A stretch of DNA of 64,000 nucleotides from Phaeacidiphilus oryzae TH49 (GTDB lineage Bacteria > Actinomycetota > Actinomycetes > Streptomycetales > Streptomycetaceae). The DNA lies in the NCBI RefSeq assembly GCF_000744815.1, contig NZ_JQMQ01000005.1, positions 3,356,055 to 3,420,054 on the forward strand. The letters run 5' to 3'. The first letter of the stretch is position 1. Each line of letters opens with the position of its first letter. The notes beneath the pieces were generated by a model, which saw only the letters and a list, made by a program, of their open reading frames with translations, had not been told where the DNA came from and did not search any database. Shown piece by piece: positions 8,928 to 17,958 of the stretch. A program made the translations under genes and the position numbers.

Positions 8928-11900
8928 TCAGCCCGAACTCCGTTGCCAGGCCTCCGCGTCCTCGTCCGGCGCCTCCCGCTGCGGTATCACCAGGCCACCG
9001 CCACCCGCTCCGGCAGCGCCGAGACCACCGAGACCGCCGCGGCCACCGGGGCCGTCCCCCGCCGCTCGTCCGAGCCCCGAGACACCGCCGCGCCCGCTGT
9101 TGCCGTCCGAGTCCTCCGCCTCCTCGACCTCGTCGTCCTCCTCGGCGATCTCCGCCAGCCGCCCCAGCGCCCGGGAGAGTCCGCTCGGCCCGGCGCCGAC
9201 CTTCCGGTGGGCCGCCGCCAGCAGCTGCACGGCGTCCCGCACCTCGACCCCGAGCCGGTCGGCGATCTGCGCCGCCGGCATCCCCGAGGAGGCCATCCCG
9301 GCCACCTCGCGCTCCAGCTCGGTGAGCGGCTCGGCGCTGACCGGCCGCCGCCGGAACGCCCCGAGTCCGGCCGCCGCCAGCTCGGACCTGGCCCGCCTGG
9401 CCAGCCCGTCGGCCCCGCACTCCATCGCCAGCTCCAGCCCCATGTACAGGGGTTCGCCGGCCTCCTGGGGCCGCCCGGCCCGGCGCAGCGCACCGCCCTG
9501 GTCGACCAGCGCCAGCGCGTACTCGTACCCCGTCGGGGACTGGCCCAGCGACTCCACCGCCTGCTCCAGCAGGACCAGCTGGTCCTCCGTCCGGTCGGCC
9601 ATCTCCGCGCACTGCCGCAGCGCGCCGCCGACCGCCGAGCGGGTGCCGAACCGCTCAGCCCGCTTGAGCAGTTGGGCGGTCAGCGCCCGCGCCCGGTCCG
9701 GCTGCTGCTTGCGGATGGCCCGCGCCAGGTGGCCCGGCCAGGGCGCCCAGACGGGGTTGTGCTGCCCGCGGGCGTCCAGCCGCTCACCCGCCTGGAGGAG
9801 GACCTCGGCGGCCTCCTTGGGCCGGTTGCGGAGCAGCAGCATGCGGCCGTACAGGGTGGGCGCGTCCGGCAGCACCATGGACGCCGGGTACGGCGGCCCG
9901 AACTGGTACTCCTCGGCGACCTCCAACGCGGCCTTGGTCTTGCCCCGGGCCAGCAGGTGTCGATCAGGAGGCCTACGGTGTCCCACTGCAGCGGCGTGCC
10001 GCGCCCGAGCCGGTCGGACTTCCGCAGCGCCTCGCGCAGCAGCTGCTCGGCCGCCCTGAGGTGGCCCCAGCGGCGCGCGACCAGGCCCTGCGACATGGTG
10101 GCGAAGGCCAGATGGGCGCCGGACCAGCCGAGCAGCTCGAACTCCGCCGCGGCTCCGTTGAACAGCTCGGAGGCGATGTCCAGCCGGTCGTTGTAGATGT
10201 AGCTGAAGCCCAGCACGGTGGGGATCTCGAAGCCCCAGAAATCGTTGCTCCAGCCGATCCCCGGCGCGGGCCGGCCGTCCTGGAGCCCGAGTTCGGCGTG
10301 GGCGAGCGCCTCGGTGGTGTGCTCCCCGCGCAGGGTGAGGTCCCAGGCGCGCATGGCCATCACCGCGCGCTCCCAGGCGTCCCGCCCGGTGCGCCCCCGG
10401 GCCAGCTCGGCCAGCCGGCGGGAACGTTCCCTCGCGTCGTCCTCGTCGCCCGAGAAGACCCGCCACATGGCGTGGGCGGCGAGCAGCCGCATCCGCTGCG
10501 GGCCCGGCGGGGTGCGGTCGGCCTCCTCGGCCACCACCCGGGCCGCCTCGCCCAATTGATTGGTATGACTCAGCGCCTGAGCCAAGCGCTGAGTGGCGTA
10601 CACCCGGCGTTCCTGGTCCAGCCCCGGCGTGGCGGCCAGGGCGGCCCGCAGGTGGTTGACGGTCACCGGCGGGTTGGTCAGCAGGGTCGCGCAGCCGAGT
10701 TCGTACAGCACCCCGGCCCGGTCCTCCGGCGCCGGCGGCTCGGCCAGGGCCCGCTCCAGGCAGCGCCTGGCCGCCTCCGGGGCGCCGACCGCGAGATGCT
10801 CCGCCGCCGCCTCGCGCAGCTGGCGGACGAGCTCCAGATCGTCGTCCGGGTGGACCTCCAGCAGATGCCGGGAGGCCGCCGCCACGCCCTTACCCGCGTC
10901 CAGCACCGCCTGGGCCGCGATGCCGTGCATCCCCGTCCTGGTGGCCGGCGGAATGGCCTGGTAGACGGTGGTGGCGATGGTCGGGTGGACGAACTCCAGG
11001 GTCCGGCCGCCGCTCAGGATGCGCTCCTCGCGCAGCTGGTCGATGGCGGCCGCTGCGTCCGCCGGGCCGAGCGCGGCGATGTTGGCGCACAGCTGCGGAT
11101 CGATCTCGGTGCCGAGGACGGCGGCGGCCCAGGCGAACCGGAAGGCGGCGGGACCGAACTTCTCCAGCCGCCGGATCAGCGCCGGGCCCTTGCCGGAGGC
11201 CACCAGATCGCGCAGCCGCGGCGCCGAGTCCTCGACCGGGGCGATCCCGCGGTCCCGCACCTTGGCCAGCAACTCGACGACCTCGTACGGGTTTCCGGCG
11301 GTGACCGCCCACACCTCGCGGCAGAAGGCGTCGTCCGGCGCGCCCACCGAGTCCGCCAGTTCGCGGCGGGCCAGCGCGGCCACCGCGTCCGGGCTGAGGT
11401 CGCGCAGCGGGATGGGACGGGTGAGATGCCCGTCCACCAGGTGCACCGCCGGCTCCGGCGCGTCGGCCAGCTCCTCCGGCCGGTAGGCGAGGACGACCAG
11501 GGCCGGCAGCTCCCTTATCCGCACCAGGAAGGAGTCGAGCCAGCGCAGCGACTCCGCGTCCGCCCAGTGGAGGTCGTCGACTATCAGCGTCAACGGGGCG
11601 TTGCGGACGGCGAGTTGGGTGACCACCCAGTCCAGCCCGTCCAGCACGCCGGTGGGGTCGGAGGGCATCTGGGTGGACGGCGGGGCCATCCCGACCGCGG
11701 GCGCGGCGACGTCGTACCAGTTGCCGAAGAGCTCGCGCCGTTCCTGGTCGGTGAGCCGGGCCAGCGGCGGCTGCAGCAATTGCCGGATCACCCCGAACGG
11801 GACCGTCCCCTGCTGTTCCGCGCCACGGGCGAACAGCACCGTGCAGCCGTGCTGCCCGGCGGAGCGCCGGACCTCGGCCAGCAGACTGGTCTTCCCGCTG

Positions 11901-12031
11901 CCCGCCCGGCCGTTGTAGAGCAGCAGGTCACCCAGCTCGGTGCCGCCGGACTCGAAACGCCGGCAGACCCCGCGGATCGACTCCTCGGCGTGCGTCAGCT
12001 CTTGATCGCGTTCGTACAGGCCCCGCGTCAC
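8928..12031 (-). pseudogene. LuxR-family ATP-binding (LAL) regulator, frameshifted
   Basis: A large LAL regulator. The N-terminal AAA/STAND ATPase has Walker A GRAGSGKT and Walker B LTLIVDDLHWAD. A long TPR-like helical middle follows, then a C-terminal LuxR-type helix-turn-helix (LTELEREVAGMASSG, then AQIADRLGV). The start is GTG 12031, with AGGAGGGG just upstream. The frame is broken near 9956-9962: the upstream part reads LLIDT then goes out of frame, and the downstream part resumes as LLARGKTKAALEV one frame over. One missing base (or a 4-base deletion) would restore a protein of about 1,030 residues. It may be a true pseudogene or an assembly indel. The gene diverges from the terpene synthase. 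Confidence 0.85.
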
Positions 12032-12340
12032 AGCCGGCCCCTCCTGCCTGTCCTGCCCGGACCTTCCCGGCGCCGCCCCACCCGCTACCCCGTCGCCACC
12101 CAGGCTATCCGCGCCGGGGGCCGCAGGTGTCCCGCCCGAGGGAAGAGCCGCAAGTAGGGGTCCGCTGCCACAATGGCTGGAATACGATGGCTGAGTCATC
12201 GTCAAACACTTGGCCGGTGATCGGCTCACATTACGTTGATCTCTTCCGGTAGCGTCGATTGCCCGCGAGTCGAGCCGGACTCCGGACCCCCTTGGATCAG
12301 CGACAACCGGGTCCGGGTCCCGCAGGGAGGGGAAAGGCAG
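12032..12340. other. Divergent promoter region between LAL regulator and terpene synthase
   Basis: A 309-nt region that must hold promoters in both directions. It contains the regulator's ribosome-binding site near 12040 and GGGAGGGGAAAGG just before the terpene synthase ATG. No convincing operator dyad was found by eye. Confidence 0.5.
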
Positions 12341-13396
12341 ATGGTCACGTCCGCGCTGCCGCAGCCGCCGCGCCACAGCCTCGAAGTGCCGTATCCGCCC
12401 CGCAGCAACAAACACCTGGACGCCGCAGCCGCCCGGCACATCGACTGGCTCACGGGGCACGGCATGCTCGGCGGCCAGGACGCGGTCGACCTCTACGAGG
12501 CCTGGGGCGTAGAGGACCTGACGGCCCGTCTGTTCCCGGAGACGGACGAGGACGGCCTGACCCTGGCCTTCGACCTCTTCGGCTTCTACTTCCTCTTCGA
12601 CGACCAGTTCGACGGCGAGGTCGGCATCCGCCCCCGGCTGGCCGCCGAGGTCTGCCAGCCGCTGATCGAGATCACCCACGGGGACTACACCGGGGCCGGC
12701 CGCTCCCCGGTCACCGCCTCCTTCGCCGACCTCTGGCAGCGCCTCACCCGCGGGATGTCCCCGCGCTGGAGCGCCCGGGCGGCCGCCAACTGGGAGTGGT
12801 ATCTGGCCAGTCACGCCAACGAGGCGGCGGGCCGCTCGCTCGCCGCGGAGCAGCGCGCGGCCGGCAAGCGGGTGGTCTTCCCGGACCGTTCGAGCTTCAT
12901 GATCGTGCGTCATGGCGCCTCCGGGGCGGAGACGGTGATGGACGCGATCGAGCGGATCAACCGGATAGAGGTCCCGCCGGCCGCGTTCCACAGCCCCCAG
13001 CTGCGCCTGCTCCGCCAACTGGCCGGCGACATCCCCGGCATCTGCAACGACGTCTGCTCGTACGCCAAGGAGCTGCCGCGCGGCGACGTCTACAACATGG
13101 TCGCCGTGGTCCAGCACCAGCAGCAGTGCACGCTGGAGGAGGCGTACAAGATCGTGCTGGCCGAGTGCCAGTGGATGATCGACCAGTGCTGGCGGCTCTC
13201 CCGCCAGGTCCCCGCGCTCTGCCGGCGCCTCGGCCTCAACGAGGAGGAGACCGACGCCGTCGTCCGCTACGCCGACGGCATGGGCGACTGGATCCGCGGC
13301 TACCTCGACTGGGAGCCGAGCACGCCCCGCTACCAGCTCGACGGCATGCTCCCGGTCGACCGCCCCAACTACCTGGAAGACCTTCTGGGGGCGTAG
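12341..13396 (+). CDS. Class I terpene synthase
   Basis: A 351-residue enzyme of the bacterial class I terpene cyclase family, which ionises a prenyl diphosphate (probably farnesyl diphosphate) and cyclises it. Both metal-binding motifs are intact: DDQFD (87-91, aspartate-rich) and NDVCSYAKE (236-244, the NSE triad). A C-terminal Arg-Tyr pair is present in STPRY, and length is typical of sesquiterpene synthases. The ATG at 12341 is chosen for its strong ribosome-binding site. No prenyltransferase or P450 is adjacent, so the product cannot be predicted. The divergent regulator could control it. Confidence 0.9.
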   Translation: MVTSALPQPPRHSLEVPYPPRSNKHLDAAAARHIDWLTGHGMLGGQDAVDLYEAWGVEDLTARLFPETDEDGLTLAFDLFGFYFLFDDQFDGEVGIRPRLAAEVCQPLIEITHGDYTGAGRSPVTASFADLWQRLTRGMSPRWSARAAANWEWYLASHANEAAGRSLAAEQRAAGKRVVFPDRSSFMIVRHGASGAETVMDAIERINRIEVPPAAFHSPQLRLLRQLAGDIPGICNDVCSYAKELPRGDVYNMVAVVQHQQQCTLEEAYKIVLAECQWMIDQCWRLSRQVPALCRRLGLNEEETDAVVRYADGMGDWIRGYLDWEPSTPRYQLDGMLPVDRPNYLEDLLGA

Positions 13397-13415
13397 CCGG
13401 CAGCGGCGCCGCGGC

Positions 13416-13465
13416 AGGCGCGCGTAAGGGGCGTGGGGCCTTCCCCGCGCCCCTTACGCGCGCCT
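13416..13465 (+). terminator. Strong terminator after the terpene synthase
   Basis: A perfect 18-bp stem (13416-13433 with 13448-13465) with a 14-nt loop that itself contains a GGGG/CCCC pairing, 20 nt after the stop codon. Confidence 0.8.
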
Positions 13466-13615
13466 ACGGCGGCGGCGTTGCGGCGCTGGGGCGCTGGGGC
13501 AGGCGCTGAGGCAGGCGCTGTGGCAGAAAAAAACGACCCCTCGCCCAAACCCCACCGTTCGTGTTACCTTGCAAGCGGCCGCGTCGAGGCAGCAGAACTC
13601 CGCAGCCGAATCCCC

Positions 13616-13634
13616 GGACTCATCCGATGAGTCC
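13616..13634 (+). promoter_or_regulatory. 19-bp palindrome in the leader of the Rho paralogue
   Basis: GGACTCATC and GATGAGTCC flank one base. As DNA it could be an operator; as RNA, a 6-bp stem with a 7-nt loop. It lies about 120 nt before the rho-like ATG and downstream of a TTACCTTGC promoter-like stretch near 13563. Confidence 0.35.
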
Positions 13635-13753
13635 CCACCCCGCGCTCCGCGCGGACCCGCTTCACGACCCGCCTCCGGCATCCGTATGCGCCCACCTGTC
13701 GCAGCGCCCGCCGTCGAGGCCCACTCTCCAGTCCGGAAGGACGGTGGACCACC

Positions 13754-14971
13754 ATGTCCGCACCCACCCTCGAACGCCCCACCCGCACCGAACCCGAGCC
13801 CACGCCGGTGGCCGGCGTCCTCGACCTGAGGAGCACCAACCCGAAGCCGAACCCGAACGCGAACCCGAACAAGCACGGCAACGGCAGACGCCCCGCCCCC
13901 GCCGGCGGCACCCTCCGCACCTCGGCCCGGGAGAGCTACCTCCCGAGCCGGCAGGACCTCCGCGTCCCGCCCGAGCTGATCCGCCGCCACCGCCTCCGCC
14001 CCGGCGACACCCTGAACGGCACCACCACCGACGGCCGCACCCTGGCCACCGTCGAGCTGATCAACCACCTCCCCCCGGCCGCCTCCGCCGCCCGCCCGGC
14101 GTTCGCGGACCTGACCCCCCTCCACCCCCACCGCCGCCTCCGTCTGGAGACCGCCCCCGACCGGCTCACGACCCGGGCCATCGACCTCCTCACCCCCCTC
14201 GGCAAGGGCCAGCGCGGCCTGATCGTGGCCCCGCCCAAGACCGGCAAGACGGTCATCCTCCAGCAGCTGGCGCAGGCGATCTCGACCAACCACCCCGAGT
14301 GCCGCCTGCTGGTCGTCCTGCTGGACGAGCGCCCCGAGGAGGTCACCGACTTCCGCCGCCGCGTCGACCCCTCCGCCGAGGTCCTGGCGTCCACCTTCGA
14401 CCACCCCGCCGAGCAGCACACCGCCCTCGCCGAACTGGCCGTCGAGCGGGCCAAGCGCCTCGCCGAGACCGGCACAGACGTGGTGATCCTGCTGGACTCC
14501 CTGACCCGGCTCTGCCGGGCGTACAACACCCAGGCGCCGGCCGGCGGCAAGACCCTCAGCGGCGGCGTCGACGCCCACGCCGTACTGGGCCCGAAGCGCT
14601 TCTTCGGCGCCGCCCGGGAGACCGAGGAGGCCGGCTCGATCACCATCCTGGCGTCCGCCCTGGTGGACACCGGCTCCCGCGGCGACGACTACTGGTTCGA
14701 GGAGCTGAAGAGCACCGGCAACATGGAGCTGCGGCTGGACCGCCTCCTCGCCGACCGCCGCGTCCACCCGGCCCTCGACATCGCCGCCTCCGGCACCCGC
14801 CGCGAGGAGCTGCTGACCACCCCGGACGAGCTGGCCGCGATCCACCGCCTGCGCCGCGCCCTCGCCGGGCAGAACCCCCAGCAGGCCGGTGAGCTGCTGG
14901 TCGAGCACCTCCGCCGGACCGGCAGTAACGCAGAGTTGCTGCTTCAGGTGACCCGTACCACGCCGGCATGA
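13754..14971 (+). CDS. rho: Transcription termination factor Rho, short paralogue
   Basis: A 405-residue hexameric RNA-dependent ATPase of the Rho family. The primary RNA-binding part includes ESYLPSRQDLRVPPELIRRH. The RecA-like core has Walker A APPKTGKT, Walker B VVILLDSLTRL, the catalytic-Glu region LDERPEEVTDF and the R-loop/allosteric segment GDDYWFEELKSTGNMEL. All core motifs look intact. It lacks the long N-terminal extension of the main actinobacterial Rho (usually over 600 residues), having instead a Pro/Asn/Lys-rich linker. It is therefore probably a second Rho. The ATG at 13754 follows GGAAGGACGG. Role unknown; neighbouring genes give little help. Confidence 0.9.
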   Translation: MSAPTLERPTRTEPEPTPVAGVLDLRSTNPKPNPNANPNKHGNGRRPAPAGGTLRTSARESYLPSRQDLRVPPELIRRHRLRPGDTLNGTTTDGRTLATVELINHLPPAASAARPAFADLTPLHPHRRLRLETAPDRLTTRAIDLLTPLGKGQRGLIVAPPKTGKTVILQQLAQAISTNHPECRLLVVLLDERPEEVTDFRRRVDPSAEVLASTFDHPAEQHTALAELAVERAKRLAETGTDVVILLDSLTRLCRAYNTQAPAGGKTLSGGVDAHAVLGPKRFFGAARETEEAGSITILASALVDTGSRGDDYWFEELKSTGNMELRLDRLLADRRVHPALDIAASGTRREELLTTPDELAAIHRLRRALAGQNPQQAGELLVEHLRRTGSNAELLLQVTRTTPA

Positions 14972-15025
14972 TCGTTCCCGCCGCGGCCCCCCGTTCCCAC
15001 ATCCGGGTGACTTAGACTCCGCAGC

Positions 15026-15745
15026 ATGGACTCCGCCCTCCCGTTCAGGGTCGTACGCGCCGCGGTCTTCGCCGCGCTCGCGCTCGCCCTGTCCGCAGGC
15101 GGCCAGATCCTGGTCACCGGAGCGCCCCTGCCGCTGGCCACCGTCGCCCTGGCCGGCGTGGCGATCATCGCCGTCGCCTCCGTGCTGACCGCCCGCGAGC
15201 GCGGCTTCCTGCCGATCGCGGCCCTCCTCGTCCCGCTCGAACTGGGGCTGAACGCGACCTACAACGTCAGCCAGACGGACTGCCCGGCCGACCACCATGC
15301 GGCGGCCGGCCTGCCGAGCCTGCTGCTCTGCGGCGACGGCCCGGTACGCGGAGCCGTTCTCGGCTTCATCGGCCCGGAGGCACCGCATCCGGCCATCGGC
15401 GTCCTGCCGTCCGCGCTGACCACCGCCCAGCTCCTCTTCCTCCTCGGCGCCCACCTGGGCGCGGGCCTCCTCGGCGCGGCCTGGCTGCGGCTCGGCGAGG
15501 ACGCGGTCTTCCGCGCCCTGCGCTCCCTCAGCACGCTGGCCGCGTCGGTGGCCGAGGCGGCGGGGGCGGCGCTGCGGCTGTTCGCCGTCCTGCGGGCGGC
15601 GCTGCTCGGCGACGACCTCCGCGATGCCCTCCGGCCCCCGGAGCCGCCCGAGCCCTGGCGCCCGGCCCCTCGCGACGTCCTGCTCCGCACCGCCCGCCGG
15701 CGCGGCCCCCCGGCCCGGACCGCGGCCGTCCCCGCCTGCGCCTGA
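15026..15745 (+). CDS. Integral membrane protein, unknown function
   Basis: A 239-residue protein with about four membrane helices (residues about 8-28, 32-52, 57-75 and 130-152), an extracellular-looking Cys/His loop (QTDCPADHHAAAG) between helices three and four, and an Arg/Pro-rich cytoplasmic tail. TAGACT sits 7 nt before the ATG, so the mRNA is probably leaderless. I do not recognise a named family. Confidence 0.7.
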   Translation: MDSALPFRVVRAAVFAALALALSAGGQILVTGAPLPLATVALAGVAIIAVASVLTARERGFLPIAALLVPLELGLNATYNVSQTDCPADHHAAAGLPSLLLCGDGPVRGAVLGFIGPEAPHPAIGVLPSALTTAQLLFLLGAHLGAGLLGAAWLRLGEDAVFRALRSLSTLAASVAEAAGAALRLFAVLRAALLGDDLRDALRPPEPPEPWRPAPRDVLLRTARRRGPPARTAAVPACA

Positions 15746-15820
15746 CCTCGGCACACCCGGACGGCCCTCTCCCCCTCAGCCGTCCAACCGTTGTCACGCC
15801 CAGCCGGGAGCATCAGCATC

Positions 15821-16645
15821 ATGTCCGGAATGTCCGATAACCAGATCAGCAACAACCAGAACAAGAACGCCAAGAAGCGCGCCGCCCGCGAGCGGATGAT
15901 GGCCGAGCGCGCGGCCCAGGAGCGCAGGTCCCGCCGCAACAAGATCATCGCGATCACGGTCGCCGCCGTGGTCGTGGTCGGCGGCGGCGTCGGCGCCGCG
16001 GTCGGCCTGGCCGGCGGCTCGGGCTCCGGCTCGGGCTCCTCCGCCTCCTCCGGGAAGCTGGTCGTCCCGAAGAACGCCACCGGCACCGACGGCACCGTGA
16101 TCGTCTACGGCAGGGCGACCGCCAAGAACACCCTGCAGATGTACGAGGACTTCCGCTGCCCGGTCTGCGACGGCCTGGAGAAGTCCGCCGGCACCACCAT
16201 CCAGTCGATGGCGGACAACGGCACGTACAAGATCGAGTACCACATGGGGACGTTCCTGGACAACAACAACGGCGGCAACGGCTCGATGAACGCGCTGGCC
16301 GCCGCCGGTGCCGCGCTCAACGAGAGCCCGACGATGTTCAAGAAGTTCCACGACGTCCTCTACGCCAACCAGCCGGAGGAGACCGTCGACAAGTTCGGCG
16401 ACACCAACTACCTGCTGGAGCTGGCCGGCAAGGTGCCGGGCCTGAAGACCACGGCCTTCGTCGACGAGGTCAAGAGCGGCACCTTCAAGCCCTGGGCCCA
16501 GAAGGTCTCCGACGCCTTCAACTCCAGCGGCGTCAGCGCCACCCCGACCGCCATCCTCAACGGCACCAAGCTGAACGTCGGCGGCACCACCACCTCCGCG
16601 CAGTGGACCTCCGCGGTGAACCAGGCGCTGGGGACCAAGAAGTGA
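15821..16645 (+). CDS. DsbA-family thiol-disulfide oxidoreductase, membrane-anchored
   Basis: A 274-residue protein with a basic N-terminus, one membrane anchor (about 41-65) and an extracytoplasmic thioredoxin-like DsbA domain. The active site is CPVC (113-116) in the segment YEDFRCPVCDGLEK. It should introduce disulfides into secreted proteins. The ATG at 15821 is preferred because GGGAG lies 11 nt upstream. Its stop codon overlaps the GTG of the VKOR gene, the expected reoxidation partner, so the two are translationally coupled. Confidence 0.9.
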   Translation: MSGMSDNQISNNQNKNAKKRAARERMMAERAAQERRSRRNKIIAITVAAVVVVGGGVGAAVGLAGGSGSGSGSSASSGKLVVPKNATGTDGTVIVYGRATAKNTLQMYEDFRCPVCDGLEKSAGTTIQSMADNGTYKIEYHMGTFLDNNNGGNGSMNALAAAGAALNESPTMFKKFHDVLYANQPEETVDKFGDTNYLLELAGKVPGLKTTAFVDEVKSGTFKPWAQKVSDAFNSSGVSATPTAILNGTKLNVGGTTTSAQWTSAVNQALGTKK

Positions 16646-17358
16646 CCGCGACCGGCGCCGAGGGCACCGGGAGGCAGGACGCCCCGGGCGCGACCGCGCC
16701 CGCGGCCTCCGCCACGGCCTCCGCCACGCCCACGGCCTCCGCCCGGACCGGCTGGGCCGCCCGCCTGGCCGGCCCGGTGGACACCGGCCGCGCCTACCGC
16801 TGGCTGCTGCTGATCGCCGGCGTGGTGGGCCTGATCGGCTCGACCGTCCTCACCCTGGACGAGATCAAGCTGCTGAAGAACCCGAACTACGTGCCGAGTT
16901 GCAGCATCAACCCGGTGATCAGCTGCGGTTCGGTGATGAAGAGCGCCCAGGCGCACGTCTTCGGGTTCCCCAATCCGCTGCTCGGCCTGGCCTGCTTCGC
17001 GGTCGTGGCCACCGTCGCCGTGGTGGTGCTGTCCGGGGCCGAGCTGCCCGGCTGGATCTGGCTCGGCCTGCAGGCGGGGACGCTCTTCGGCGCCGGCTTC
17101 ATCACCTGGCTGATGGACCAGACGCTGTACTCGATCGGCGCCCTCTGCCCGTACTGCATCGCGGTGTGGCTCGCCACCATCGCGCTCTTCTGGTACACGC
17201 TGCTGCACAACATCCGGCACGGCGTCCTCCCGGCCCCCGCCTGGGCCAGGGCCTTCGCCGGCTCCTGGTACCACTGGGTGGTCCCGGCCCTGTGGTACTT
17301 CGTGATCGCGATGCTGATCCTCAACCGCTTCTGGTATTACTGGCGGACCCTGATCTGA
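16642..17358 (+). CDS. Vitamin K epoxide reductase (VKOR) family protein
   Basis: A 238-residue integral membrane protein with four to five helices. It carries the four VKOR cysteines: a loop pair C87 and C95, and the CxxC pair C169-P-Y-C172 in ALCPYCIAVW. In actinobacteria VKOR takes electrons from DsbA and passes them to menaquinone, replacing DsbB. The start is the GTG at 16642, which overlaps the DsbA stop (GTGA). The first 45 residues are Ala/Thr-rich and probably cytoplasmic. A hairpin terminator follows within 15 nt. Confidence 0.9.
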   Translation: MTATGAEGTGRQDAPGATAPAASATASATPTASARTGWAARLAGPVDTGRAYRWLLLIAGVVGLIGSTVLTLDEIKLLKNPNYVPSCSINPVISCGSVMKSAQAHVFGFPNPLLGLACFAVVATVAVVVLSGAELPGWIWLGLQAGTLFGAGFITWLMDQTLYSIGALCPYCIAVWLATIALFWYTLLHNIRHGVLPAPAWARAFAGSWYHWVVPALWYFVIAMLILNRFWYYWRTLI

Positions 17359-17369
17359 GCAGCACGAGC

Positions 17370-17405
17370 CAGACCCCTGCCGGGGAAGCTTCCGGCAGGG
17401 GTCTG
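17370..17405 (+). terminator. Terminator after the DsbA-VKOR pair
   Basis: CAGACCCCTGCCGG pairs with CCGGCAGGGGTCTG around a centre that includes AAGCTT; a U-containing tail follows. Confidence 0.75.
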
Positions 17406-17520
17406 TCTGCTGCCAGGAAGGGTCCGCAAGGCCCTAGGTCCGACCCCGGCACGGCGTCAGCATGGAGCGCACAGCCCGGTTGGCGCGCAGCCAGGCGGCC
17501 GCAGACGGAGGGGGCATGTG

Positions 17521-17958
17521 ATGGACCAGATCGTCGTGACAGCAGGGAACGCCCTGGTCACAGCGATGTCCACGGATGCGTGGCGTCAAGCCCAGGCCGC
17601 GGTGAAGCGGATGTGGTCACGTGTACGCCCAGCACAGCAGGCCAAGGTGGTGAGTGGAGAACTGGAGTCCTTGCGGACCGACCTCCTGGACGCCCGCGAT
17701 GCGGGCGACGCTGACGTCGCTCCAGTTCTCCGCGGTGTCTGGAGCCGACGTCTGCAGCGGTTGGTGGACGAGGATGGCCCATCAATCCACGAACTCTTGG
17801 TGGATCTGGTTGAGCAGCTCAACGCGCTGCTGCCTGCGGACGCCCGGAACGGCGTCGTTGCGCAGGTACAGGTTGCCAAGGCCGACGACCACAGCGTCGC
17901 CATCACCGCAGGCCAAGACGCCGTCTACCGTGAATCTGGAAGATCGAGCAAACGATGA
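17521..17958 (+). CDS. Small partner protein of a STAND NTPase cassette
   Basis: A 145-residue, mainly helical protein. Residues 1-30 (DQIVVTAGNALVTAMSTDAW) resemble a family of small proteins often encoded just before NB-ARC/TPR proteins in Streptomyces. The C-terminus (DDHSVAITAGQDAVY) looks like the beta-strand element that recurs in such partners. GGAGGGGG lies 6 nt before the ATG. The stop overlaps the next start (ATGA), indicating coupled translation and probably a shared complex. Base composition is less GC-rich at third positions than nearby genes. The function, perhaps an adaptor or effector-linked module, is inference. Confidence 0.65.
   Translation: MDQIVVTAGNALVTAMSTDAWRQAQAAVKRMWSRVRPAQQAKVVSGELESLRTDLLDARDAGDADVAPVLRGVWSRRLQRLVDEDGPSIHELLVDLVEQLNALLPADARNGVVAQVQVAKADDHSVAITAGQDAVYRESGRSSKR

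Noticed and set aside
12032-13117. Upstream extension of the LAL regulator frame for a further 360 codons on the minus strand.
   Set aside because: It runs antisense through the well-supported terpene synthase. A GTG with AGGAGGGG at 12031 is the better start.
13569-13829. An 86-codon plus-strand frame in the leader of the rho paralogue.
   Set aside because: It overlaps the rho start out of frame, has no ribosome-binding site and looks like GC-driven open sequence.
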